DNA from: Clostridia bacterium
Lineage (GTDB): Bacteria > Bacillota > Clostridia > Saccharofermentanales > Saccharofermentanaceae
DNA: 64,000 nt
Direction of reading: 5' to 3'
NCBI GenBank assembly: GCA_024403775.1
Contig: JAKSRE010000001.1
Span: 62,001 to 126,000 of the forward strand
Shown: piece by piece, positions 53,834-62,544 of the stretch
Position numbering within the stretch: the stretch's first letter is position 1
How the letters are laid out: the number at the start of each line of letters is the position of its first letter
Made by a program: the position numbers and the translations under genes
Notes under the pieces: model-generated
Seen by the model: only the letters and a program-made list of their open reading frames with translations
Told to the model about the DNA's origin: nothing
The model's database searches: none

Positions 53834-54956
53834 AGTTAAGACATTTTCTAAATTCTTCGTAAAGACTCGCTTTAGCCTTAAATCCAAGCTTATTAAGAGT
53901 CTTATCAAGAGCCATAAGAGTCTCTTCAACATTTTCTACTCTGCAGTTGTTTCCCATATGGCCGATTCTGATAATTTTTCCTGCAAAGACGTCAAATGAA
54001 CCAGCAATCATAATATTAAAATCACTTTTCATTGTCTCAAGGATAGATTCTGCTGTGATTCCCTCTGGTACTTCAAACACACTGACAGTATTAGAATATC
54101 CACTGTTAGCATAAAGCTTTAGACCAGAATTAATAATTGCCTGGCGTGTGGCCTTAGCAATTTTTCTATGACGCTCAAGAATGTCATTATCATTCTCGAT
54201 ATTTTCGATAGCAGCTCTTAACCCGTTGATGTCGCTAATTGGCATTGTATATGGGAACCACTTTTCCTCATAGTAATTGAAGAATACTTTAAGGTTTGCA
54301 TAGAAAGAGCGAATTGGTGATTTACGATTATTGATTGCACTTTTTGCATCATCTGAAACAACATTAATCGTAAGACCCGGAGGGGCTGATATGACCTTCT
54401 GGGAACCACCACATAAAATGTCAATATTGGATACATCAAGACTTTCGCCGAACAAAGTAGAAACTGCATCAACGACAGTAAGAATTCCATAGGACTTAAG
54501 AAGCTTTGTTATAGAAGCTGCATCGTTAAGCATGCCGCTTGGGGTATCGCCATGAACTACTGTCGCATACTTAAAGTCGTGGTCAGTATCAAGGTATGCC
54601 TTAAGCGCATTTACGTCGATTGTCTCCTTGTAGTCGCCAGTAAACAACACAGGATTTCCGCCATACATGCTGACAAAATCCTTAAAGCCACGGCCAAAAA
54701 CGCCATTATCAATTACAAGCACCCTGTCGCCCTCTTCTGTAAGAGATGCGCATGCTGCTTCAAGGCCAAGAATACCTTCTCCACCAAGGATTAATGTCTC
54801 AGCTTTTGTATTAAGTAGAGAACTTATCTTAAGACAGAGTTTTTTATAATCTTCAACGAAAGCTACATCCAAATCTGGATTGGTGCAATTTAAACTTCTT
54901 GCTTTATAAACATTTTCGGCAACCTGAGTTGGGCCTGGTGTCATTATTTTGTACAT
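53832..54956 (-). CDS. Class V aminotransferase, probably pyridoxamine-pyruvate or alanine-glyoxylate type
   Basis: The 374-residue PLP enzyme opens with MTPGPTQVAENVYKA, the start of the serine-glyoxylate/alanine-glyoxylate aminotransferase group. VVHGDTPSGML, TVVDAVSTLFGESLDV and GGSQKVISAPPGL (PLP Lys) complete the site. Its ATG overlaps the ECF gene by 13 bp, and a pyridoxal kinase gene lies just upstream. This context favours a role in B6 salvage, for example converting pyridoxamine to pyridoxal with pyruvate, a reaction known for a member of this fold type. The assignment is inference. Confidence 0.75.
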   Translation of the reverse strand: MYKIMTPGPTQVAENVYKARSLNCTNPDLDVAFVEDYKKLCLKISSLLNTKAETLILGGEGILGLEAACASLTEEGDRVLVIDNGVFGRGFKDFVSMYGGNPVLFTGDYKETIDVNALKAYLDTDHDFKYATVVHGDTPSGMLNDAASITKLLKSYGILTVVDAVSTLFGESLDVSNIDILCGGSQKVISAPPGLTINVVSDDAKSAINNRKSPIRSFYANLKVFFNYYEEKWFPYTMPISDINGLRAAIENIENDNDILERHRKIAKATRQAIINSGLKLYANSGYSNTVSVFEVPEGITAESILETMKSDFNIMIAGSFDVFAGKIIRIGHMGNNCRVENVEETLMALDKTLNKLGFKAKASLYEEFRKCLN

Positions 54957-55477
54957 ACAGTAAGTCCTACTTTCCTAGCTGGCTTCTCGATTGGCTTAAT
55001 AACCATAAGCACGATAACTGAAGCTACTGCTATCTGAATAAGATTTCCTGGAATAGAAAGAATCGGTGCAACAAAATTACCATAAAGCAAAACCTCTGCA
55101 ATATAGTAGCCAGCCACCTTAATTACAGCTGCAACCACAAAAGAAAGTCCATACCAAGGAAGACTTCTTCTTTTCTCTGTAATCACTCCAATAAAGTACC
55201 CCATAAGGCCAACAATCACGAAAGTAAAAGGTGCCCACGCTGTCCATCCTGAAATAAGATCAAACATTGCCATACCAAGAGCACCAGCTACTGCTCCACT
55301 TTTACGGCCAAATAAAATGGCGCAGATAAACAAAGGCACATTACCAAGATGAATTAAGCCCCCTGCACCAAATGGGAGTTTTATATTAACGAAAGCAGTA
55401 AAAACAAACACCATTGCTGTAAACACCGCTGTAATTGTAATAAATAAAATGTGATTACGACTGCGTGAAGTATTCAT
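54944..55477 (-). CDS. ECF transporter S component, probably for a vitamin B6 form
   Basis: The 177-residue protein has six hydrophobic segments and the DUF1393/ECF S layout: AMVFVFTAFVNIKLPFGAGGLIHLGNVPLFICAILFGRKSGAVAGALGMAMFDLISGW. Related S components were predicted to carry pyridoxine when next to pyridoxal kinase genes, as here. It must share an EcfAAT module encoded elsewhere. GGAGG precedes the ATG. Confidence 0.82.
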   Translation of the reverse strand: MNTSRSRNHILFITITAVFTAMVFVFTAFVNIKLPFGAGGLIHLGNVPLFICAILFGRKSGAVAGALGMAMFDLISGWTAWAPFTFVIVGLMGYFIGVITEKRRSLPWYGLSFVVAAVIKVAGYYIAEVLLYGNFVAPILSIPGNLIQIAVASVIVLMVIKPIEKPARKVGLTVCTK

Positions 55478-55571
55478 ATAACCTCCAATAATTCTGCAAA
55501 TTACTGAAGGATTTTAAATCTTATCTGGTCTATATTCTATATCCAGAATTCAAACTTTTTATAAGACCAGA

Positions 55572-56396
55572 TTAATTATCGAAAAGCGTAGGTATCACAC
55601 TTTCGAAATGTACTCCATAATAATGACTGTCATCTCCGATAGTAGCCTTTATGCTTGCTACAACAAAGTCGCTCGCCTTACGAAGGGAATCATATACGCT
55701 CATGCCATTTACCATGCCGCCAACAAAAACGGAGGAGAAAATATCTCCAGTTCCATGATGAACCTTATCTACAAAATCGGAAAAATAATAGGTATACTCC
55801 CCTGTCTCTTTATCATAGCAGGAAGCACCAATTTTGCCTTCCTCAAATGTCACACCAGTAATAACACTGTATCTAGGACCCATGCCAGAAAGTTTTTGTA
55901 ATAACTCCTCAATCTGCTCCTTTGAGTAGTTCTCGCTATACTCATATCCTGTGAGAAAGGAAGCTTCAGTAATATTAGGTAATACGACATCTGCCTTAGA
56001 GACAATGGTTTTCATGCCTTCAACGATATCCTCAGTCAGTGCTGGATATAGCCTTCCATGGTCGCCCATTGCCGGATCAACAATAAAAAGACCGCCGTCA
56101 TTTAACTGATTTCTTAATGACAAAATCGTCTCGAATTGTCTGCTGTCTCCAATATAGCCTGTATAGATTCCATCAAAAGAAATTCTTTCCTTTTGCCAGT
56201 GATTTACAATCTTTGGCATCTCATCTGTTAGGTCATGGACAGTAAAACCATCAAAACATCCCGTGTGCGTACTTAAAACAGAAGAAGGTAAAATGACCGT
56301 CTCGATACCCATTGCAGACAAAATTGGAAGTGCCACAGTAAGTGAGCACTGTCCATAACATGAAATATCCTGAACTGATACAACTTTCTTAGTCAT
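55572..56396 (-). CDS. Pyridoxal/pyridoxamine kinase
   Basis: The 274-residue ribokinase-fold enzyme phosphorylates B6 vitamers. Motifs: VQDISCYGQCSLTVALPILSAMG at the start, VDPAMGDHGRLYP, LPNITEASFLTG, and the catalytic-base region HHGTGDIFSSVFVGGMVNG. It resembles PdxY-type kinases. It lies 94 bp upstream of the ECF gene and heads the B6 cluster. Its own start has GGAG before the ATG. Confidence 0.9.
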   Translation of the reverse strand: MTKKVVSVQDISCYGQCSLTVALPILSAMGIETVILPSSVLSTHTGCFDGFTVHDLTDEMPKIVNHWQKERISFDGIYTGYIGDSRQFETILSLRNQLNDGGLFIVDPAMGDHGRLYPALTEDIVEGMKTIVSKADVVLPNITEASFLTGYEYSENYSKEQIEELLQKLSGMGPRYSVITGVTFEEGKIGASCYDKETGEYTYYFSDFVDKVHHGTGDIFSSVFVGGMVNGMSVYDSLRKASDFVVASIKATIGDDSHYYGVHFESVIPTLFDN

Positions 56397-56526
56397 TTCA
56401 TATCTCCTGAATAATTTTCTTATTGAAGTATATCGTAAAGTTAGATGACAGTGAATAGTAATTTAATCTCAGTGAAGAAGCAATTGGGCTTCTCTATGAT
56501 TATCGCAGTTCTCGAATAAAAAAATC

Positions 56527-56542
56527 CCACCGCTACAGTGGG
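56527..56542. terminator. Orphan terminator-like hairpin
   Basis: CCCAC-loop-GTGGG with an A run on its left lies between two divergent genes. It has the shape of a leftward terminator, but no leftward gene stands upstream of it. Confidence 0.4.
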
Positions 56543-56577
56543 AACGCATCTTCTATAGATGTGATAGCATACCTAAC

Positions 56578-56985
56578 ATGAAGGATAAAAGCGTTATATA
56601 TTTTGTGATTGCACCATTACTTCTGGGTGCGATTATTTACTATCTTTTCTTTCCTCAAACCTTATTTGTGGAACTGATTGATAATTCTTTAAAAGGCTCA
56701 TACCATGTGCCACTAAGTCTTGATAATTTATTTATCAGGGCAGTGCGCTTCTATTTGCTGGATTTTTTGTGGGCATATGCACTAATGGGCCTGGTAATTA
56801 TTAGTTTTGGCTTTGAGCGTAAATCTATAGTGGTAACTCTTTTATTCATAGTTTTGATGGAAGCTATCCAGATATTTCCATCAGTAAGAGGGACTTTTGA
56901 TGCTTGCGATATTGGGGTCGAAGTAATCGCCTGCATCTTAGTTATATTACTTTCTAGGAGGAAAACAATTTATGAAAAAGTTTAG
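56578..56985 (+). CDS. Small VanZ-like membrane protein
   Basis: The 135-residue protein has four membrane segments. The region MEAIQIFPSVRGTFDACDIGVEVIACIL resembles the VanZ consensus (E-x-x-Q-x-x-x-x-x-R-x-F-D-x-x-D). Members occur near cell-wall and teicoplanin-resistance genes, but most have no known role. It overlaps the following secreted protein gene by 14 bp, so the two are coupled. No strong ribosome binding site is visible. Confidence 0.65.
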   Translation: MKDKSVIYFVIAPLLLGAIIYYLFFPQTLFVELIDNSLKGSYHVPLSLDNLFIRAVRFYLLDFLWAYALMGLVIISFGFERKSIVVTLLFIVLMEAIQIFPSVRGTFDACDIGVEVIACILVILLSRRKTIYEKV

Positions 56986-57889
56986 AAATCTTGGCCTTGC
57001 AGTAATTTTACTGGCATTCGGCTTGATGGCAATTGGAAGCAGTTCAACCAGCACTTCTGAGACCAAAGCAATCGTAGGCGCCGATGGCGGTTCAAGTGAC
57101 ATTACTGAGGCTGAATCCGAGGCAACTACCACGACAGAAGCTGCTGCCAAAATCACAATCGAAGAACAGGTATTATTCGAACAGGATGGACTTAAAGTAA
57201 CTGCTACAGAATATGTATCAGATTCAATCTGGGGCGACAGCATAAAGCTACTTATCGAGAATGATGGTTCTTCTGATATCGGACTTGGCTGCACAGCCTT
57301 AATCGTAAACGACTACATGATTACAGATTTATTCTCTTCAACAATTGCTGCCGGCAAGAAAGCAAATGAGGAATTAGGCCTCTCAAGTTCAAGTTTAAAA
57401 GCAGCAGGCATCGAGACCGTTGGCAAAATCGAAGTGTATTTTCACACCTTTGATCCAGACAGTTATATGACAATTGATAATCTCGACTGTGTTACTATCG
57501 AGACTTCTGCCTTCGATTCAATGGATTCAACTCCAAACGATGCTGGCCAGGAACTCTATAACAGCGACGGCATAAGGATTGTTGGTAAATACGTTGACGA
57601 GAACAGTTTCTGGGGTACTGCTATCCTTCTTTATATCGAGAACAACAGTGGTGAGAACAGAATCATCCAGTGCGAGGATTTGTCAATCAATGGATATATG
57701 TTAACTCCTTACTTCTCCTGCACAATCTACGATGGTAAAAAGGCAGTTGATGACATCACACTTCTTTCTTCTCAGTTAGAAGAGAATGGAATCACCGAGA
57801 TTAACGATGTTGAATTAAAATTCAAAATCATAGACGAAGATTATATGACCAGAGTTGAGACAGATGTAATCGCATTCTCCGCTCAGTAA
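56972..57889 (+). CDS. Secreted two-domain protein of unknown function
   Basis: The 305-residue protein has an N-terminal signal-like helix (residues 4-21) ending in LMAIGSSSTST. This looks like a lipobox whose Cys is Ser. A Ser/Thr/Glu-rich linker follows to about 60. Two similar beta-rich domains then repeat (about 65-180 and 195-303): LFEQDGLKVTATEYVSDSIWGDSIKLLIEND matches LYNSDGIRIVGKYVDENSFWGTAILLYIENN. Both also share NDYMIT/NGYMLT. It ends in a good terminator. The function is unknown. Confidence 0.75.
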   Translation: MKKFRNLGLAVILLAFGLMAIGSSSTSTSETKAIVGADGGSSDITEAESEATTTTEAAAKITIEEQVLFEQDGLKVTATEYVSDSIWGDSIKLLIENDGSSDIGLGCTALIVNDYMITDLFSSTIAAGKKANEELGLSSSSLKAAGIETVGKIEVYFHTFDPDSYMTIDNLDCVTIETSAFDSMDSTPNDAGQELYNSDGIRIVGKYVDENSFWGTAILLYIENNSGENRIIQCEDLSINGYMLTPYFSCTIYDGKKAVDDITLLSSQLEENGITEINDVELKFKIIDEDYMTRVETDVIAFSAQ

Positions 57890-57922
57890 AATTTAAGTAA
57901 GACTATAACAATTAAGCAGATT

Positions 57923-57972
57923 AAGAGGCTATCTCATAAATGATCTGATGATCAGTATTGAGATAGCTTCTT
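57923..57972 (+). terminator. Intrinsic terminator of the two-domain secreted protein gene
   Basis: The stem AAGAGGCTATCTCA/TGAGATAGCTTCTT (57923-57936 with 57959-57972) has inner pairing and a following T5 run. Confidence 0.85.
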
Positions 57973-58079
57973 TTTGTCTTTTGAATTTTGTTGATTGGGG
58001 TTATATGCATATGGATTTCCCTGCTTCTCTTTACGGAAGTATTTTGGGTATACGCTGAAATTTTATTAGAACCGCAGAA

Positions 58080-58217
58080 TTTAGAATAATTGAGGAAAAC
58101 AGAGATTATTCTAAATTTATTTGAACGCCTTTTAGAATATTGGGATTTACGCCGATTATTCTAAATCTTCAAAAAGCACTTTTTAGAATTCTGCTGAGTT
58201 CTCGTAAATATTCTAAA
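58080..58217. repeat. Phased dyad triplet A1 (TTTAGAAT type)
   Basis: Three elements at 58080-58115, 58131-58165 and 58182-58217 each begin TTTAGAAT and end ATTCTAAA. Starts are exactly 51 bp apart and separated by about 15 bp. The first element has an 11-bp perfect inverted arm. Interiors differ. Confidence 0.9.
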
Positions 58218-58297
58218 TGAAAAACGCTTGAGAAAGGGGAGATCTTAATGCATATATAGAAAATCATGATTCAGAGCAGTTTTTGAAGGATAATCTC

Positions 58298-58434
58298 TTT
58301 AGAAAAATATGGGTATCTGCTAAATTTTCTAAATTTAACAAAAGAGAATTTAGAAAAAATCCGACTTATTGCTTTTATTCTAAATTTAGAAAAAATGAAT
58401 TTAGATTTTTTACCAGACCAGCAGATATTCTAAA
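58298..58434. repeat. Phased dyad triplet A2 (TTTAGAAAA type)
   Basis: Elements at 58298-58333, 58349-58384 and 58400-58434 begin TTTAGAAAA (TTTAGATTT in the third) and end TCTAAA. The starts are again exactly 51 bp apart. In the first, both arms changed together to give TTTAGAAAAT/ATTTTCTAAA. Confidence 0.85.
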
Positions 58435-58480
58435 TTCTCTTAGGGGCAAGTGGCAGGGGAGGCACTGGAAAAGGCGCCAG

Positions 58481-58618
58481 TTTATAATTTCTTTCACTTC
58501 TGACCAAAATTATAAATTCTCCTAAGGCCAATTTATAATTATCAAGGTTTAAGCCAAATTTTATAAACTCATTCTTCGCGGATTTATAATTTTAGTCTAA
58601 ATTCGCATTTTTTATAAA
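58481..58618. repeat. Phased dyad triplet B1 (TTTATAATT type)
   Basis: Elements at 58481-58516, 58532-58567 and 58583-58618, each exactly 36 bp, begin TTTATAATT and end TATAAA (AAATTATAAA in the first). Starts are 51 bp apart. The first element has nearly the same interior as the second element of B2. Confidence 0.92.
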
Positions 58619-58710
58619 CCGGATTTTGCCTCTTAAGCATACAACAGAGGACTAACAGGCAGATATCTTACTCAAGACACGAATTCTTGCCTTCGAAGGA
58701 GCATTGGCGG

Positions 58711-58848
58711 TTTATAATTTTTCTTCTATTTCAATAAAATTATAAATCCCGCCCCAAGCAGTTTATAATTTCTTCCACTTCTGACCAAAATTATAAACTC
58801 GCTCCTATTAAGTTTATAATTCCCAAAGAAGTCGCACTAAATTATAAA
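58711..58848. repeat. Phased dyad triplet B2 (TTTATAATT type)
   Basis: Elements at 58711-58746, 58762-58797 and 58813-58848, each exactly 36 bp, are bounded by TTTATAATT and AAATTATAAA. Starts are 51 bp apart. Confidence 0.92.
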
Positions 58849-58971
58849 CTGTGACTATTTTCTGTAACTCAAAGCCACACCCACCATCTTAGAACGACTC
58901 AATTATCCCCTCCCCACAGAACACTATAAAGCTAAATCAACCGCATCCCACTTCAACTCAAAACAAAAAAA

Positions 58972-59000
58972 TCCCACTCACAGCATGCACAGGAGTGGGA
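58972..59000 (-). terminator. Intrinsic terminator of the 122-residue protein gene
   Basis: TCCCACTC (58972-58979) pairs with GAGTGGGA (58993-59000), with an A7 run on the left giving a U tract leftward. Confidence 0.8.
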
Positions 59001-59034
59001 AATATAAACTTATAATACCTTCAGTAGATTGAGC

Positions 59035-59403
59035 TTAAAGCAAATTTGTAATTGCAGCAGTAATTGCAGCTGCAGCCTCCGTATCGCCCTTCATTTTGCT
59101 AATCTCATCCTCTGAATATGCTTCAAAAACTCCCTCTTCTGACTCTTTACCAAAAGTCATAGGAAGTTTCTTTGCTATTGACACATCACAGTTGACAATA
59201 AGCTCCTTGGCTCCATCAAGCTTAGCAATAACAATATAATCTGTTCCTGGAATTGGTGCACGAAGCTCTAATTCCAGATGAAGAAGACCCTTCTCCTTTG
59301 CGGCCTCAACACCATCAATCCAAAGTTTTGCTTTACCACTATTAGTTACCTTAATCTTGTGGCCTTCAAACTCTCCTACCCATACCTCACGAATTTCCTT
59401 CAT
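59035..59403 (-). CDS. Conserved hypothetical cytoplasmic protein
   Basis: The 122-residue acidic protein has no signal or membrane segment. Alternating short strands (REVWVGEFEGHKIKVTNSGKAKLWIDG, LELELRAPIPGTDYIVIAKLDG) suggest a small beta sandwich with an Ala-rich helical tail. I do not recognise the family. AAAGGAG lies before the ATG. It follows the membrane protein gene by about 30 bp and may share its transcript. Confidence 0.65.
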   Translation of the reverse strand: MKEIREVWVGEFEGHKIKVTNSGKAKLWIDGVEAAKEKGLLHLELELRAPIPGTDYIVIAKLDGAKELIVNCDVSIAKKLPMTFGKESEEGVFEAYSEDEISKMKGDTEAAAAITAAITNLL

Positions 59404-59434
59404 AGCTTTTCTCCTTTACCTTATATTTTTAACT

Positions 59435-59953
59435 TTATTGTGTTATCACATCATAAACATCACAAAATCCATCCAGATAGCCTTCCTTATCATAGCGTAC
59501 CAGTAAGACTTTTGTATCAAGAACACATTCATCATATACGCTCTCATGGATTCTTAATTCTTTTTCCTTCTGATTTATCTCGTCACCCAATCTTAGTGTA
59601 ACGTAATAATCATGGTGGTCGTGCTTACTAATAACCGTTTTACGATCAAGCACCACTCCCTCAGTCACCTCAAGATTCTTCTCAGTTATTAGGGCCATTC
59701 TTTTCCTGGAAGGTAAATATATAAAATAGCAGGCACCAACAGTAAAAAGAGTGCCTATTACACCAAAAAGGATACCCATAACAATACCGTTGTAGTATAT
59801 AGTCAACGGAACCAGAAGGATTACAAAAATAAGCACAAGAAGACCATATCCTACTATAGCAAGAAGTTTACTACTCTTGGCCTTAATTGCCATTTTCTCA
59901 ACCTTCGCACATTCATCATAAGTAGCTCTTCGCCAGCAAAGAACATCTTCCAT
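59435..59953 (-). CDS. Hypothetical membrane protein with two transmembrane helices
   Basis: The 172-residue protein has an N-terminal cytoplasmic stretch, a helical hairpin in the membrane (about 32-78) and a C-terminal beta-rich domain of about 90 residues (LEVTEGVVLDRKTV, HDYYVTLRLGDE, DTKVLLVRYDKEGYLDGFCDV). The soluble part resembles the OB-like domains of small membrane proteins near NfeD. That comparison is weak. It lies 22 bp after the GGDEF gene. Confidence 0.65.
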   Translation of the reverse strand: MEDVLCWRRATYDECAKVEKMAIKAKSSKLLAIVGYGLLVLIFVILLVPLTIYYNGIVMGILFGVIGTLFTVGACYFIYLPSRKRMALITEKNLEVTEGVVLDRKTVISKHDHHDYYVTLRLGDEINQKEKELRIHESVYDECVLDTKVLLVRYDKEGYLDGFCDVYDVITQ

Positions 59954-59975
59954 ATAATATCACACACTCCATTAA

Positions 59976-61049
59976 TCAGGTTCGTCTTTTAAGACCTGTT
60001 CTGGCATAATATTCTGCCTTATCCTCATACATTTTCTTATCAGCTTCAGAAATTATATCAGTAATCTTATTACTCTTACTTATTATAGCATTTGAACAGC
60101 CAATTGACACTGTAATAGATTTTACAAATTCGCCATCGTTTTGAGCCAGCACCTTGCGAAAAGAATCGACAAGTTCCTCAAGTTTCTTCTCCTCCACCTC
60201 AACAAAGGCAATAAATTCATCCCCGCCAAGCCTATAGCACTTGCCATACTTATCGAAAACGAACTTCATCGCGCTCGCAACCGTTATAATCATCTCGTCC
60301 CCAGCCTTGTGGCCGAGATTGTCATTAACACCTTTCAAGCCATTAATATCAATCATCACCGCTGTGAAGTTATCAGATACCTTTTTATTTTCTTCCAGGA
60401 ACTCATTATAGGCAGCACGGTTAAGGCACGCAGTAAGTCCGTCATATATTGCTGCTCGTCTAATCTCACGGGCATATACATATCTCTCAATCTTTACTCG
60501 GGTAATAACTGTACCAATCAAAATTCCAGCAAGGCTAAATGCCAGTACGTCCACCAAATCAAGAGCAAGAATCTCCGATGGCTTAACAATTGGAGCACAA
60601 ATCATATAGACCAGATCAGAAGCCAAAACAACAATCAGAAACTTAAATGGCTTTGTATCAAAGAACAACGGAATCAAGAGAGACACTGGAATAAGCGTAA
60701 CTGTAAGTTGTTCTGGTGCACTTACGAGAGTTATAAGAAGACCGATACTTAAAAGCAAAATATCAAAAACATACATGCATACAGAATGAAGTTTACGGCT
60801 GTGAGAGAAAATACTTGCTATAAGAACGGCACCAGAGAAAACAAGACCAATGAGATAAGTTGGTAATTTGGACATCATATTTGGCACAAATAAACCAACA
60901 ATCACACAGACAATCAAAATAGAAGTTGCAATTGAAGATAAAACGCGAAGCATCATGACATTGTTTTTATACATGTCATCCTGGGCAATCTCATAGTGCT
61001 CTTTACTTACATTTCCTGCAAGAAGGAAATCCAATATTTTCTTTAGCAT
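59976..61049 (-). CDS. Membrane-bound diguanylate cyclase (GGDEF)
   Basis: The 357-residue protein has six membrane helices (about 30-195) of a MASE-like sensor and a C-terminal GGDEF domain. The active motif is RLGGDEFIAF, preceded by AVMIDINGLKGVNDNLGHKAGDEMI, so it should make c-di-GMP from GTP. No RxxD inhibitory site lies five residues before GGDEF, so product inhibition by that route is unlikely. No EAL domain is present. It heads a short leftward transcript. Confidence 0.92.
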   Translation of the reverse strand: MLKKILDFLLAGNVSKEHYEIAQDDMYKNNVMMLRVLSSIATSILIVCVIVGLFVPNMMSKLPTYLIGLVFSGAVLIASIFSHSRKLHSVCMYVFDILLLSIGLLITLVSAPEQLTVTLIPVSLLIPLFFDTKPFKFLIVVLASDLVYMICAPIVKPSEILALDLVDVLAFSLAGILIGTVITRVKIERYVYAREIRRAAIYDGLTACLNRAAYNEFLEENKKVSDNFTAVMIDINGLKGVNDNLGHKAGDEMIITVASAMKFVFDKYGKCYRLGGDEFIAFVEVEEKKLEELVDSFRKVLAQNDGEFVKSITVSIGCSNAIISKSNKITDIISEADKKMYEDKAEYYARTGLKRRT

Positions 61050-61214
61050 TTGCGCAATCTCCTTATAGCCTTTTATGCACGCCTTTCTATAATAATTATA
61101 CTGTATATTACAGGATAGAAATGGAAATTTATTATGAATATGCCAGAGCCTCTATTTTTTGCCTTTTTTTGGTGGGTAGAGAGAATTAAGACCAGATAAA
61201 AAAACAAAGGACAA

Positions 61215-61233
61215 TCTCAAAAGCCTTTTGAGA
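61215..61233 (-). terminator. Intrinsic terminator of the lipoprotein gene
   Basis: TCTCAAAA (61215-61222) pairs with TTTTGAGA (61226-61233). Outer bases AAAGG/CCTTT extend the pairing, and an A run lies to the left. Confidence 0.8.
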
Positions 61234-61278
61234 CTGCCCTTTATTAAGTGAATTACATAATCATCAGACTTCTAGTAA

Positions 61279-62397
61279 TCAAGAGAAAACATCCAAAACA
61301 GCTTTAATCACGTTACTATCAACCTTCTCAACATCATATGGCATAGAAACATAAATCTTAACTTTTCTGTCACCAACAGTATATTTAACATAATTGCCGT
61401 CAACAAAAGCTTCGATACCATTTAACATAAAACTTGTGTTATCAGAAAGACTATATGAACCATCATCAATCTCAATCTCGAATTTATAATCATCCTTAGT
61501 AACTGTAATCTCACCGCCGTCATAAGTAATCATATCGTATGAATCAACAAAGAGAGCATTATCATTCATTATCTTCATGATAAGATCATTTACACATGTA
61601 TAATCCTGATAATTTACCACTGAGGCAGTCTCGTCATCTGTGAATGTAGCGATATATAAAGTCTCTTTATACTCATTTAGTTTAGCTATTGCTTCATCAA
61701 TAGAATCATAGTAACCCATCTTTAATACATCCCAGTTTGCTACAGCCTCACCCGCGTCAGTATCGTCCCATGGATTCTCATCAAACTTATAGAGAAGCTG
61801 GAACTTATCAATATTGGTTGTAGTTACATAGTAATTATCATCCTTATACTCAACAAATTGATTATCAATAAGCTCAACTGTCTTACCATCTTGAGTAGCA
61901 TAGTTCAGACTTTCGACTTCGAAATTATAATAAACCGAATTTAAATGAAAACTTACACTATCATCTTCTGCTGCAGAAAGCATTAATGAATCATTGCAAT
62001 AAATTGTAGTACCAACTGTTAAATCACTAGCTATGCCAGCACCCTTAATACCAATGAACACATTATTAGTATAATTATAATCATGCTTGATAATGAAGGC
62101 CAATCCATCCTGCGGCATACTGCTATTTAAGTGAATCTGTGTCTTTGATGGAATTATAATATCTGAAGAATCTTCTATTATTGAAGTAATGCCGCCATTA
62201 TCATCGTCGTCTTCAATACCAGCGAGAATATCCTTATCATCATCTTGTTCTTTATCGTCACCATCGCTAATATCTTCTACGCTATCTTTCTTTGAGTGCT
62301 TTTTAGAACCAGAATCCTTTTTACTGCTACCATCCGAGCAGCCTACAATAGAAAACATCAAAGTTCCAGCCAATGCTAAAGTCAAAATTTTTTTCAT
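61279..62397 (-). CDS. Lipoprotein of unknown function
   Basis: About 372 residues with a lipoprotein signal peptide (MKKILTLALAGTLMFSIVGC, Cys20). A Ser/Lys- and then Asp-rich linker follows (DISDGDDKEQDDDKD). The remaining ~280 residues are beta-rich and contain no motif I recognise. AAGGAG lies 8 nt before the ATG at 62397; the open frame extends 14 codons further without support. It is monocistronic and ends in a terminator. Confidence 0.75.
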   Translation of the reverse strand: MKKILTLALAGTLMFSIVGCSDGSSKKDSGSKKHSKKDSVEDISDGDDKEQDDDKDILAGIEDDDDNGGITSIIEDSSDIIIPSKTQIHLNSSMPQDGLAFIIKHDYNYTNNVFIGIKGAGIASDLTVGTTIYCNDSLMLSAAEDDSVSFHLNSVYYNFEVESLNYATQDGKTVELIDNQFVEYKDDNYYVTTTNIDKFQLLYKFDENPWDDTDAGEAVANWDVLKMGYYDSIDEAIAKLNEYKETLYIATFTDDETASVVNYQDYTCVNDLIMKIMNDNALFVDSYDMITYDGGEITVTKDDYKFEIEIDDGSYSLSDNTSFMLNGIEAFVDGNYVKYTVGDRKVKIYVSMPYDVEKVDSNVIKAVLDVFS

Positions 62398-62544
62398 AAC
62401 CTTATCTCCTTTAAGTGTCTTGTATTGTAAAACAACCAAGTAAATTATTAATCTTCTTCTCGAAAATTTTAACTCTCAAATTAATACTTTAATAAGCTAT
62501 ATCGCTTCAAATTCGCAGAATTAAAAACTTTTATTCAAAAACAC

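Larger units (their letters stand above)
57890..59034. other. Gene-free stretch of 1.1 kb with the 51-bp phased dyad array
   Basis: It lies between the 3' ends of convergent genes. It contains one terminator at each edge and four triplets of phased dyads at 58080-58848. No frame here has a ribosome binding site or recognisable product. Confidence 0.8.

Noticed and set aside
58283..58525. 80-residue open frame in the phased array
   Set aside because: It spans the A2 and B1 dyads, has no ribosome binding site, and its sequence follows the repeat.
58080..58848. CRISPR array
   Set aside because: The repeating part is only two 8-11 bp arms of a dyad, spacing is fixed at 51 bp in groups of three, and no cas gene is in the window.
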